A stretch of 64,000 nt of DNA from Palsa-506 sp963836355. Its GTDB lineage: Bacteria > Actinomycetota > Actinomycetes > Streptosporangiales > Streptosporangiaceae. This document shows positions 51,941 through 61,200 of this stretch, piece by piece. How positions within the stretch are numbered: the stretch's first letter is position 1; every line of letters begins with the position of its first letter. The notes under the pieces are model-generated. The model saw nothing but the letters and a program-made list of their open reading frames with translations. It had not been told where the DNA came from and ran no database searches. The DNA lies in contig CAWIJO010000020.1 in the NCBI GenBank assembly GCA_963836355.1, forward strand, positions 186,001 to 250,000. Reading direction: 5' to 3'. Position numbers and translations under genes: made by a program.

Positions 51941-52930
51941 ATGGCCCTGCCGGACTTCTTCATCGTGGGTGCCCCGAAGGCGGGCACCACAGCGCTGCAC
52001 GCGGCGCTGGCCAGGCATCCGGCGCTGTACATGTCGGCGGTCAAGGAACCCAAGTTCTTCTTGACCGACGGCCCGCCGCCGGCCAGGGGCGGCCCGGGAG
52101 ACGCGGCGACCTACCGGGAGCACGTCTGGCGGCGGGGCGACTACGAGGCGCTGTTCGACTCGGCTCCGGCGGGCGTTCTGCGCGGCGAGTCGACGCCGTT
52201 CTACCTGTACGACCGGACCGCGCAGCGGCGTATCCGCGCGCTTATCCCGGACGCGAAGCTGATCGTCATCCTGCGCGATCCGGTGGAGCGGGCGCACTCG
52301 AACTGGACCCACCTATGGTCGGCCGGCCTCGATCCCATCGGCGGCGTGGTGCGGGCTTGCGCGGACGAGGACCGCCGGATCGAGGCGGGCTGGGCGGCTT
52401 TCTGGCACTACACGGCCCTCGGCCGGTATGGCGAGCAGCTTGAGCACCTGTACACGGTGTTTCCCGGCGACCAGGTCATGGTTTTCCGCTACCGCGCGCT
52501 GATCGAGAATCCGGCCGGGGTGCTCGACCGGATCTGCGCGTTCCTGCGGATCCCGACCGGCGTGCTCACCGAGGTGCCGCGGGAGAACGTGACCGCCCAT
52601 CCGCACCTGACCCTGCGGCACCGTGCGCTGTCCCAGGCCCTGCGGATCGCCGTCACGGCGAGTGCCGTCCTGCCCGGCCGCACCCAGGCGGCCACGACCA
52701 GCCAGCTGGAACGCCGTCTACAGCAAGATGCCCCGCCACGCCAGCCGCTCACCTGGGATGAGCGCCAGGCACTCATCCCGCGATTCGAGGCCGATATCCG
52801 GCTGCTCGAGCGCATCACCGGCGAGAGCTTCGGCGACTGGCTGGCGCCGCGCGGCGACTCCGGCGGGCTGGTCGGCGCCAGGCCGTCCGAGCAGCGGCAG
52901 TCCCGCAACGGCCAGCCACGCGAGTTCTAA
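51941..52930 (+). CDS. PAPS-dependent sulfotransferase
   Basis: 329 residues from ATG 51941 with GAGGAG upstream. The 5'-phosphosulfate loop is IVGAPKAGTTALHAAL near residue 8 and the 3'-phosphate site is VILRDPVERAHSNW near residue 110; RGESTPFYLYD lies between. The end (ITGESFGDWL) fits the family. It transfers sulfate from PAPS to an unknown acceptor such as a glycan, lipid or small molecule. Low-complexity tail after residue 300. No PAPS synthesis genes in the window. Confidence 0.88.
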   Translation: MALPDFFIVGAPKAGTTALHAALARHPALYMSAVKEPKFFLTDGPPPARGGPGDAATYREHVWRRGDYEALFDSAPAGVLRGESTPFYLYDRTAQRRIRALIPDAKLIVILRDPVERAHSNWTHLWSAGLDPIGGVVRACADEDRRIEAGWAAFWHYTALGRYGEQLEHLYTVFPGDQVMVFRYRALIENPAGVLDRICAFLRIPTGVLTEVPRENVTAHPHLTLRHRALSQALRIAVTASAVLPGRTQAATTSQLERRLQQDAPPRQPLTWDERQALIPRFEADIRLLERITGESFGDWLAPRGDSGGLVGARPSEQRQSRNGQPREF

Positions 52931-52941
52931 CCGCCGCCGAC

Positions 52942-53029
52942 GTCAGCGTAGTTCGGTGCGCAGTTCGTGCGCGCCGTCCGCCCTGGTCAGCGTAGTTCGG
53001 TGCGCAGTTCGTGCGCGCCGTCCGCCCTG
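52942..53029. repeat. Exact 44-bp tandem duplication at the 3' end of the propeller gene
   Basis: The 44-bp block at 52942-52985 is repeated without change at 52986-53029. It encodes the last 14 codons and stop of the gene ending at 52987. Since 44 is not a multiple of three, the outer copy is read in another frame and leaves no effect on the product. The perfect match suggests a recent event. Confidence 0.95.
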
Positions 53030-53913
53030 GTCAGCTCGTAGTACCAGCGCTCGTGCCGGTCGCCGAGATCGACCAGGCTCAGGTAGCGCAGGCCGCCGCC
53101 TTGCGGCGCCCGCGCCACGCCCGCGGCGGTAACCGCGGTCAGCGCGGCCGGCTCGCTGCCGGTGGCCATGCCGGTGCGTTCCTCGTAGTTCTCCGCTGCG
53201 GTGGCGCGGCCGTCGTAGTAGGCGACGACCTGGCCGCCACTGAGCCGGACGGCGCTGACCCGGACCCCGCGAGCGTCCCACGTACCTGGCCGCGGGCTCA
53301 GCGCGGTGCCGTGCCACGTCCAGTCCAGGCCGTCCGAGCTGCTCGCGTACTCGGTCGCCATCCGGTCCGTCTGGTCCGGGTCGGTCAGCGGGTGCGTGCA
53401 CGCCCACAGGTGCCAGCCGTCGTCGTGATGCACGATCACCGGGTCCTTTACCGCGGTCTCGGCATCGCCGGGCAGCACGACCTGGCTGCGCCGGGGCTCG
53501 AAGGCGCCCGGGCTGGCGGCCTCCAGCACCTCGACGCGCCAGTGCTTGGTACCTGTCGTCGCGCAGCTCACGTACAGCCGCCAGCTGCCGTCCGGGAGGT
53601 ACACCAGCGCCGGGCGTTCCAGCGACTCGGCGTCCATCTCCGCCTTGGCGATCGTCAGCAGCGTCTCGAAGTGCACGCCATCGGCCGAGCGCGCTACCAC
53701 CACCGCGTACCCCCGGCCCTGTCCCAGCGGCCGCCGCAGCCGGTAGGCAAGGTAAATGTTCCCGTTGACCCGGGCGGCGCTCGGCGCTCCAGCCCAGGTC
53801 CCTGGCGCCGTCCCTGGCGGCGCGATGGCGACGACAGAGTGGCCGGGCCGGGGCATCCAGGCGGCCACCTCGGGCCTGGCATCGTTGGAGATCACATCGG
53901 AACAATAGGTCAA
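52987..53913 (-). CDS. Five-bladed beta-propeller, glycoside hydrolase family 43/117-like
   Basis: 308 residues with blade-like repeats: GNIYLAYRLRRPL, YAVVVARSADGVHFETL, ESLERPALVYLPDGSWRLYV, AVKDPVIVHHDDGWHLWAC, and YASSSDGLDWTWHG. The acidic residues DPVIVHHDDG and ERPAL match the positions used in GH43-type propellers, but the catalytic set cannot be confirmed. No signal peptide, so likely cytosolic. Neighbour of a sulfotransferase on the other strand. Confidence 0.75.
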   Translation of the reverse strand: MTYCSDVISNDARPEVAAWMPRPGHSVVAIAPPGTAPGTWAGAPSAARVNGNIYLAYRLRRPLGQGRGYAVVVARSADGVHFETLLTIAKAEMDAESLERPALVYLPDGSWRLYVSCATTGTKHWRVEVLEAASPGAFEPRRSQVVLPGDAETAVKDPVIVHHDDGWHLWACTHPLTDPDQTDRMATEYASSSDGLDWTWHGTALSPRPGTWDARGVRVSAVRLSGGQVVAYYDGRATAAENYEERTGMATGSEPAALTAVTAAGVARAPQGGGLRYLSLVDLGDRHERWYYELTRADGAHELRTELR

Positions 53914-54019
53914 CTGCAGGCGTCCTCGCTGCTGGCGCCCGCCGCCGAGCCCGGCCGGCCTGGGCAGGGCGGTGGCCGACCGCCGGTAGCGCAGTCACCG
54001 GGAGCCAGCGCGCCAGGCT

Positions 54020-54169
54020 TCATTCGGCCGGAACGCTGCCTGCGGCAAAGGCGACCAATCCGGCAATCATGATGATGATCCCGAAAACCCGCCACGCGTG
54101 GTAACTGCTCGCCACAGCGAATGTGACAAATGCGCCAAGTATCAGTAAAACGATCCCGAAGGCCTTCAC
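54020..54169 (-). CDS. Small membrane protein with two hydrophobic segments
   Basis: 49 residues from GTG at about 54169: FGIVLLILGAFVTFAVASS and VFGIIIMIAGLVAFAAGS are two membrane helices joined by a short polar turn (YHAWR). This resembles small DUF6458-like proteins of actinobacteria, but that is not certain. A GGGA-rich stretch is upstream. The start may be earlier in the same frame (to 54292), though that part is not hydrophobic. Confidence 0.55.
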   Translation of the reverse strand: MKAFGIVLLILGAFVTFAVASSYHAWRVFGIIIMIAGLVAFAAGSVPAE

Positions 54170-54384
54170 TGCATTTCCCGCCACTCCCTGCGCGCCAGTT
54201 CGCCCCTGCCAGCAGTGATCGGGGCCGCGCCGCAACCTTTTGGACCGACAGTAGTGGTAAATATCGGGCCTGGCTAAGGCAAAGGGCAACACCGCTGCCC
54301 GGCTGGCCCGCCCGGTCAGCTGCCGCCGGGTGGATGCGCACTCTGGTCACGCCGGTCAGCGCAGCCGCAGGACGTTGGGCCGGG

Positions 54385-55185
54385 CTAGCCGACCTTCGCC
54401 GCCACCGCCGGGACCCGGTCGAGGATGATGCCGAAGTGATCGCGGTAGGCGGCGAGGACGGCGTCGTCGGCCGGCAACTCCTGCTCGGTCCTGATCCCGT
54501 CCGCAGTCCGGATCAGCGTCCGGCCGGTGATGGAGATCCGGCCGCTGGCGGTCAGCAGCGAGCAAACCGTGGCGCGGGTGAAGTGGGACTCCGGCGAGGT
54601 CTGCTGCCACCAGCAGGTGGGTCCGAAGTCAGCCAGCGCCCGCTCGCGCGGCTCAAGCCGGTACTGCGGCTGCCCGTCCCTGATGACGTCGATATCCCCG
54701 GGCTCAGCCTTGTCCCCGCCCTCGGCGAGCCGGAAACTGCCAGCGGGATCGTCTTGCTGCCCGCGCTCGCCGAAGCGCAGCGGAAACTCGCTGTGACTGC
54801 CGAACCCTACGTCGGCGAGCCAGGGCCCGGCCCCGTCGATCGTGTGCACCAGCAGCGCCAGGTGATCGAACGGCGGCCCGAGCCGGCCGTCGCCGAAAAC
54901 CCGCGCCGCGAGCAGCCGGACGTCGAAGCCCAGCGCGCCGAGCAGCAGGGCGAACGCCCCGTTGAGCTCGTAACAGAAGCCGCCCCGCCGCCGGGTCACG
55001 ATCTTGCCGATCAGGTCGCCGGGCGCCAGCGAGATGGCCTCGCCCAGGTGAATGCTGAGGTTCTCGAACGGGACGGCCAGCAGATGCGCTCGGTGCAGCG
55101 CATGCAGGGCCGTGCTGTCGGCCTTAGCGGGACGCCCGGTGCCGATCCGGTTCAGGTACGCGGCCAGTTCCTTCTCGTTCATCAT
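54385..55185 (-). CDS. nat: Arylamine N-acetyltransferase
   Basis: Transfers acetyl or other acyl groups from CoA to arylamines or related acceptors. The triad is in place: Cys in RRRGGFCYELNG, His in FDHLALLV and Asp in WLADVGFG. VPFENLSIHLGEAISL is the family N-terminal motif. 266 residues. The real substrate might be a secondary metabolite or cell-envelope lipid precursor. Confidence 0.93.
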   Translation of the reverse strand: MMNEKELAAYLNRIGTGRPAKADSTALHALHRAHLLAVPFENLSIHLGEAISLAPGDLIGKIVTRRRGGFCYELNGAFALLLGALGFDVRLLAARVFGDGRLGPPFDHLALLVHTIDGAGPWLADVGFGSHSEFPLRFGERGQQDDPAGSFRLAEGGDKAEPGDIDVIRDGQPQYRLEPRERALADFGPTCWWQQTSPESHFTRATVCSLLTASGRISITGRTLIRTADGIRTEQELPADDAVLAAYRDHFGIILDRVPAVAAKVG

Positions 55186-55255
55186 GATCAGCCTGCACCT
55201 TCAAGCGGCCTTGAGGTCAAGCGAACAACCCGCGGTTGGCTGCCAGGCCAGCATG

Positions 55256-55945
55256 CTAGCTCAGGACAAGTAAGCTGCCGCCGAGCACGAACGCGAAGGT
55301 CGTGCCCGCCAGCCAGATGCCGATCCAGAGCACGCGCGGCAGATAGGTGGCCTTAACGAGGTTAGCCGCGTCACCTTCCGGGCCGCTGTACTCGAGAACG
55401 CTCCGGAGGCCGGACACCAGCAGGAACCAGGTGAGCAGGTACGCGACGACTGTCTGCGAGCCGACGCTGCCGTTGCGGGCGAAGAAGTACAGGACAAGGC
55501 CGGTAATGACGACGACGCAGAACCCGAATAAATTGCGGATCATCAGCAGCAGGATGGCGAGCAGCAGGATGGCCAGCCACAGCACGGCGACAATGTGCCC
55601 GATCGAGATCAGCTTCGCCGCGGCGAGGCCGAAGGCGCTGGAGCCGAGGTAGCCCGCCACGCTCGTCAGCACACCGCCGTTGCCCCTCGTCACCGTCAGC
55701 CCGCTGCGGTCAGGCTGCATAGTCACGCTCTGGACGGTCCCGCCCGTAGCGGAGCGGACCAGCGCGTGCGCCCCCTCGTGAGCCATGGTGTCGACGTACC
55801 CGAACAGCAGCCAGATGGGCAGCGTGACCATGGCGAGTGCGACTACGCCGAGTAACACGACAGCGGTGGCAGGTAACGGCGCCTGCGTCTGAACGATGCG
55901 TTCCAGCATCACGTCGAGCGACGGTGCTGGCGGCGGTGCTGACAT
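55256..55945 (-). CDS. Membrane metallopeptidase-like protein (M50 type, HEGAH)
   Basis: 229 residues from ATG 55945. TMAHEGAHALVRSATGG carries the HExxH zinc motif straight after the first membrane segment (VVLLGVVALAMVTLPIWLLF). Four to five more hydrophobic segments follow (LWLAILLLAILLLMI, FGFCVVVITGLVLYFFA). The second metal motif of site-2 proteases (NxxPxxxLDG) is not evident, so it belongs to the M50B-like group and its proteolytic activity is uncertain. Confidence 0.8.
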   Translation of the reverse strand: MSAPPPAPSLDVMLERIVQTQAPLPATAVVLLGVVALAMVTLPIWLLFGYVDTMAHEGAHALVRSATGGTVQSVTMQPDRSGLTVTRGNGGVLTSVAGYLGSSAFGLAAAKLISIGHIVAVLWLAILLLAILLLMIRNLFGFCVVVITGLVLYFFARNGSVGSQTVVAYLLTWFLLVSGLRSVLEYSGPEGDAANLVKATYLPRVLWIGIWLAGTTFAFVLGGSLLVLS

Positions 55946-56147
55946 GAAGTCACCCCCCCGGGTCCCTGCTGAGGTCTTGCCCGCCCGCAAGGCGGCTCAA
56001 GCGTCGGATTCGTGGCCAGACGTCGGCTTCGCTACGTGATGCGCGGGTGCGGTGCGGTTTCGCCGGTTGCCGCGGACTACCTTGTCGGTGAGAGTTGTTA
56101 GCTGGCAGCGTTTGATCCGGATTGATCCCAGCCCATGAGGAGCACCC

Positions 56148-56588
56148 ATGCCCACTCGCACCGCCCGTACCGCATGGAATGGCACGCTGCAGGAAGGTGC
56201 TGGCCAGGTCGAGCTGACCAGTTCCAAAATTGGCACCTACCAGGTGTCCTTCCCCAAGCGCACGGCCGAGGAGGCGGGCGGCTTCACCAGCCCGGAGGAG
56301 CTGATCGCGGCCGCGCACTCGGCCTGCTACGCGATGGCGCTCTCGGCCGAGATCGGCGGGGCGGGCGGCACGCCGCAGGCGCTCGAGGTGCGGGCCGACG
56401 TCACGCTGGGCCCCGACCCGGCCGGGGGGCTCCGGCTGACCGGCATCAAGCTCACCGTCCGCGGCGAGGTCGACGACCTGGACGCGGACGGCTTCGCGGC
56501 TGCCGCGCAGCGGGCCAAGGAAGGCTGCCCGGTGAGCAAGGCGCTGACAGGCGTTGACATCACCCTGGACGCGGCGCTCGAAGGCTGA
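56148..56588 (+). CDS. OsmC family peroxiredoxin
   Basis: 146 residues: ARTAWNGTLQEG, FTSPEELIAAAHSACYAMAL with the peroxidatic Cys, and AKEGCPVSKAL with the resolving Cys. Reduces organic hydroperoxides. GAGGAG lies before the ATG. Only 8 bp separate its stop from the histidine kinase gene, so they are cotranscribed; the kinase might sense the same stress. Confidence 0.95.
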   Translation: MPTRTARTAWNGTLQEGAGQVELTSSKIGTYQVSFPKRTAEEAGGFTSPEELIAAAHSACYAMALSAEIGGAGGTPQALEVRADVTLGPDPAGGLRLTGIKLTVRGEVDDLDADGFAAAAQRAKEGCPVSKALTGVDITLDAALEG

Positions 56589-56596
56589 GCACAGGC

Positions 56597-57694
56597 GTGC
56601 CGCGTGACCGGATCCTGACATTGGTCCGTGCCTACTGGGTGGACATCGTCTGGGTCGCCTTCATCGGGCTGAACCTGCTGGCCATGCAGTTGCTGTCGGC
56701 CTGGCAGACGATCCCGTTCCTGATCATCTGGGTCAGCCTGACCGCGGTCTACGGCTTCCGGCTGTGGCGGCTTGGCTCCACGGTCCTGACCGTCACGGTC
56801 GTTACGCTCGCGACCGGCGGCCTGATCGGCTGGCAGGTACTGCGCGGGCAGCAAGACGGGGAATACCTGGCCGAGGTCCCGCTGCTCGCGATGATGTTCG
56901 TGGTGATGGTCTGGCATGCCCGCAGGCGGCAGTCGGCCATGGCCGAGATGAAGCTGATCTCAGAGCACAACCTGCTGCTGCTCGATCAGCAGCGCCAGTT
57001 CCTGCAGGATGTCTCGCACGAGCTGGGCACGCCGATCACCATCGCGCTCGGTCACGCCGAGCTGATCGAGCACGCCGCGACGGACAAGTCGATCGCCGAG
57101 GACGCCAAGGTAGCCGTGGACGAACTGCTGCGGATGCGGCGGCTGGCTAACCGGCTGCTGCTGCTGGCGGCGACGGACGGCCCGGACTTCCTGCGGTCGG
57201 CACCGGTAGATGTCGCCGAGCTGATGGTGGAGACACTGCACCGGTGGGCTCAGACGCGCCGGCAGTGGGCGCTCGGCGACCTGCCCGAAGTGACCGTGCA
57301 GGCGGACGAGGACCGGCTCACCCTTGCCCTGGACGCGCTGATCGAGAACGCCGTCGACCACACCGATGCGGCCGACCAGATCGAGCTGAGCGCGCGGGCC
57401 AGCGGCGACAAGGTCGTGCTGGCCGTGTCGGACTCTGGTTCCGGCATCGCGGCCGCTGACCTGGGGCGGATCTTCGGCCGGTTCTCCCGGATCGACGTCG
57501 GCCGGAGCCGGGAAATCGGCGGGTTCGGCCTCGGGCTCGCGGTAGTAAAGGCGATCGCCGAGGCGCACCACGGCTCCGTCCAGGTGCGCAGCACGGTGGG
57601 CAAGGGCTCGGTGTTCGAGCTGCTGCTGCCCGCGACGATCGGCGCGGCCAGTCTTTCCCGCCCTATTTTGGACCGCCGGGTAATGCCCAGGTAA
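56597..57694 (+). CDS. Sensor histidine kinase, orphan
   Basis: 365 residues. Four membrane segments in residues 10-110 (DIVWVAFIGLNLLAMQLL and AEVPLLAMMFVVMVWHA among them) precede the dimerisation box FLQDVSHELGTPITIALGH with the phosphorylated His. Then the N box ALIENAVDHT, G1 SDSGSGI and G2 GFGLGLAVVKAI. A small all-membrane input domain with no extracellular loop suggests sensing within the membrane. No response regulator lies on either side. Confidence 0.94.
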   Translation: MPRDRILTLVRAYWVDIVWVAFIGLNLLAMQLLSAWQTIPFLIIWVSLTAVYGFRLWRLGSTVLTVTVVTLATGGLIGWQVLRGQQDGEYLAEVPLLAMMFVVMVWHARRRQSAMAEMKLISEHNLLLLDQQRQFLQDVSHELGTPITIALGHAELIEHAATDKSIAEDAKVAVDELLRMRRLANRLLLLAATDGPDFLRSAPVDVAELMVETLHRWAQTRRQWALGDLPEVTVQADEDRLTLALDALIENAVDHTDAADQIELSARASGDKVVLAVSDSGSGIAAADLGRIFGRFSRIDVGRSREIGGFGLGLAVVKAIAEAHHGSVQVRSTVGKGSVFELLLPATIGAASLSRPILDRRVMPR

Positions 57695-58230
57695 CCTTTT
57701 GGCGGTTTTTGTACTAAGCCAGCTAAGCCAGCGGCAGCACCGCGGAGGTCCGCCGAAGCTTCCGGCGGCTACCTTGACAGCCGCGCCGCCTCCCGGCCAG
57801 GGCGGGCGCCGGGAAAACCGGCCAGGGCGGGCGCCGGGAACAATTTTCGCGGCCGCCGACCGCCCGTCACCAGACGGGCACATCAGGCCGGTGGTCGTCC
57901 CCCCAACCACGGCCACCGGCCTGATGCGCGGCAATCACCAAAGCAGGGCGGGCATTTGCCCTGCCACGGGGAACATGACGATCCCGGGGTAGCCCCTTGA
58001 TGCGTGCGTAGCCAGGCTTCTGGCCCAACTTGGCCGCTGCGCCGGGATCGCCTGCTTTCCTCCCCATTGCGCGAACCCACGCCTAACATAGGCACGGTCA
58101 TCTCGCGCCGTCAGCGGTGCGGACTGTCCGACGTTGTCCGGGCTTTTCCGGCGCGCCAGGGCGGCCCGCGCCGGCCGGCTACCCCCGGGTCGGCTGTGCG
58201 TCAGCGAACCCGGGGCAGGCTCGCGATCCA
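57695..58230. other. Gene-free region between the kinase and the nSTAND gene
   Basis: Holds a 23-bp direct repeat (57793-57815 and 57818-57840) and three strong hairpins at 57862-57964. Open frames in 57867-58243 on the minus strand look non-coding (no domain, no ribosome binding site). The nSTAND promoter was not identified. Confidence 0.5.
57862..57964. terminator. Three consecutive perfect hairpins after the histidine kinase gene
   Basis: Hairpin 1: GCCCGTC/GACGGGC (57862-57879, 4-nt loop). Hairpin 2: CATCAGGCCGGTGG/CCACCGGCCTGATG (57881-57926, 14-bp stem, 18-nt loop). Hairpin 3: GCAGGGC/GCCCTGC (57943-57964, 8-nt loop). Hairpin 2 is strong enough to terminate in either direction; the array could also be a structured small RNA. 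Confidence 0.6.
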
Positions 58231-61200
58231 ATGGGGGGATCATTGGCCGGCAACTCGCCGCACGAGAACGCGGATCCGCGCCCCGGGCGGGTGGCGACCC
58301 AGCAGGACTTCGGACGTGAGCTCACTATTGCCCGGCAGCGGGCCAGGCTGACCGTCCGCGAGGTCGCGCGGTCGGCCGGTTTACCGGCGAGCACGGCCGG
58401 AGACTACTTCTCCGGCCGCCACCTGCCGCCGCCTGGCCAGCCGGGCCTGCATGAGATCCTGCGCGCCTGCGGGGAGACCGGCACCGCCCGCTTGCAGGAG
58501 TGGACGAGCGCACTCGCGCGGGCGCGCCGGGCGCCGGGCCGCCGGGCGTCCGGCTCCAGAGCCCCCTACCGGGGCCTGGAGAGCTTCCAGCAAGCGGATG
58601 CGGCCTGGTTCTTCGGCCGGGCTGAGGTCACGGAGCGGCTTGTCGCGCTGACTGAGGCAGCCGCGGACGGTAATGCCCAGGCCGGGTTCGCCGGAGTGCC
58701 GCTCGTGGTAGTCGGGCCGTCGGGATCGGGCAAGTCATCGTTGCTGCGGGCCGGGCTTATCCCGCGCTTGCTCGGCGAGCCGGGCGAGGACGACGGGGGC
58801 GACCCGGCGGCCGAGCGGCCGGCCGGTACCGGGAGCGGGCAGCCGACTACAGCGGAGGCCGGCCAGCCAGCGCTGCGCCGGAACGGGCAGCAGGGCGTGG
58901 CCGGCCTCGGCCAGGCGAGTGCCAGCCGGGCGCTCGCGCTCTTTACCCCGGGGAGCAGCCCGCTCGCTGAACTTGGCGCGCAGTTGCGCTCGCTGGCCGT
59001 AGCTGGCTCCGGGGAGCCGCCAGCTGCCGGTGACGCCGAGATCGCGGAACTGGCCGACGAAATCGGGCGAACCCCAGCGCTGCCTGCCGATCCGGCCGGG
59101 ACTGTGCCGTCAGCGCTCGCTGGCCGGGCCGGCCGGCCGGTCATCGTGGTCGACCAGTTCGAGGAGGCCTTCACCGACTGCCAGGACGAGAGACAGCGGC
59201 AGGCGTTCATCCGCGCCGTGTGCGCACTATCCGGCCCCGCTGTCGTCGTGCTCGCGCTGCGCGCCGATTTCTACGACCGGGCGCTGCGCTACGCCGAGCT
59301 CGCCACAGCGCTGCAGGAACGCCAGGTGGTGCTTGGCCCGATGTCGCCCGAGCAGGTACGGTCCGCGATAGTCGAGCCGGCCCGGCTGATGCGCCTCGAC
59401 GTGGAAGACGGCCTCGTCGAGGTGCTGCTGCGCGATCTGGCCCCGATGACGGCGCACGGCAGCCCGCCAGGCGCGGCGCACGATGCCGGGGCGCTGCCGC
59501 TGCTCTCGCACGCGCTGCTGGCCACCTGGGAACACAGCCGCGGCGGCAAGTTGCTGGTGGCCGATTACCAGGCAAGCGGCGGCATCAGGGATGCGATCGC
59601 CCGCACCGCCGAGAAGGTCTACGCCGGCCTTGCCCGCGATCAGCAGGAAATCGCGCGCCGGATCTTCCTGCGCCTGGTGCATGTCGCGGGCGATGCCCCG
59701 GATACCCGTAGCACCGTCGCGCTGAGCGACCTGCCCGGGCTGCAGGATGGCAGTCCCGCCAGCGATCTGCTCGGCAGGTTCGTCGCCGAGCGGCTGATCA
59801 CGATGGACGCGGAAACGGCGCAGATATCCCACGACGCACTGCTGACCGCCTGGCCGCGGCTGCGGGCGTGGATCGATACCGACCACGAAAACCTGATGAT
59901 CCGGCGCCGGATCAGGGAATCAGCACAGGCCTGGGCAGAGTCCGGCCAAGACGACGCGGCGCTGCTTCGCGGCAGCCGGTTGGCCATTGCCCGGAGCTGG
60001 GCAGCCGATCAGGGCAACCGCGCCAGCCTGGGCCAGCTGGCGCAAGAGTTCGTGGACACCTCGGTGACCGGGCAGCACATCCGCCAGCGGGCCGCACGGA
60101 ACCGGAGCAGGCGGCTGCACCGGCTGGCAGCGGCATTCGCCGCGCTTGCGCTGGTGACCGTCAGCGTGGTCGGGTACGCGTTCCAGCAGCGGCAGGCGGC
60201 CGGCGCCGCCCGCGACAACGCCATGGCGGCGCTCGACCAGGTGGAATCGCGTGCGGTGGCCATCGAAGCCGACCAGCTCCGGGCGCAGAACGTCGCGCTG
60301 GCCAGCCAGCTCGGCCTGGCCGCATACCGGCTCGCCGCCACCCCCGACGCGCGGGCCAGCCTGCTCGATTCCTCCGGAATGCCAGCCGCCGGACGGCTGG
60401 CCGACTCCGCAAGCCCGGTGCGATCGGTCAGCCTCAGCCCCGGTCGGCGGGTGCTGGCAGTGGCTGCCGCAGACGGCACGTTGCGGCTCTGGGAGGTGGC
60501 CCAGGCCGGGCGGCCCGCCCCGCTCGGCGCCCCGTTGCTGCCGGAGAGCAGCGAACCGCTTAACGCTGCCGCGTTCAGCCCGGACGGCCGGATCCTGGCC
60601 GCCGCAGGCGCCGGGAAGACAGTTTCACTGTGGAACGTGAGTAACCCCGGCGACCCCGTTAATCTCGGTGTTCCGCTGGCTGGACCCGGGAGCACTGTGT
60701 ATTCGCTGGCTTTCAGTCCCGATGGGCGCATCCTCGCGGCCGGCCGTGCCGATAACACGGTGCGGCTGTGGGATATGGCTGGTCCGGGCCGTCCCAGATC
60801 GCTGGCGACGCTGACCGGGGCGGCCGGATACGTCGAGTCCGTGGCGTTCAGCCCGGACGGCAAGACGCTCGCGGCGGGCAGCGCGGACGCGACGGTACGG
60901 CTTTGGGATCTGGCCGATCCGGCCAGTCCGAGGCCGCTCGGCCGGCCACTGCGGGGCCCGGCCGGGCCGGTGACCTCGGTGGTGTTCAGCCAGGACGGGC
61001 AGCTCGCGGCCGGCAGCGGTGACCACAAGGTCTGGCTGTGGAACGTCGCTAAGCCCGGCCGGCCAGTGCCCGCCGGGCCGCCGCTGGCGGGCGCCGCGAA
61101 CCGGGTCAACGCGGTGTCGTTCAGCCCGGACGGGCAGCTGCTCGCGGCCGGCAGCAGCGACGCTGACGTCCGGGTGTGGAATCTGGCCACCCGGCAGCTG

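Noticed and set aside
52943..53998. 351-codon minus-strand frame overlapping the propeller gene
   Set aside because: Arg/Ala-rich shadow; it shares the last residues with the real gene only because of the 44-bp duplication.
57867..58243. Minus-strand frames over the triple hairpin
   Set aside because: No ribosome binding site or domain; they are open only because of composition.
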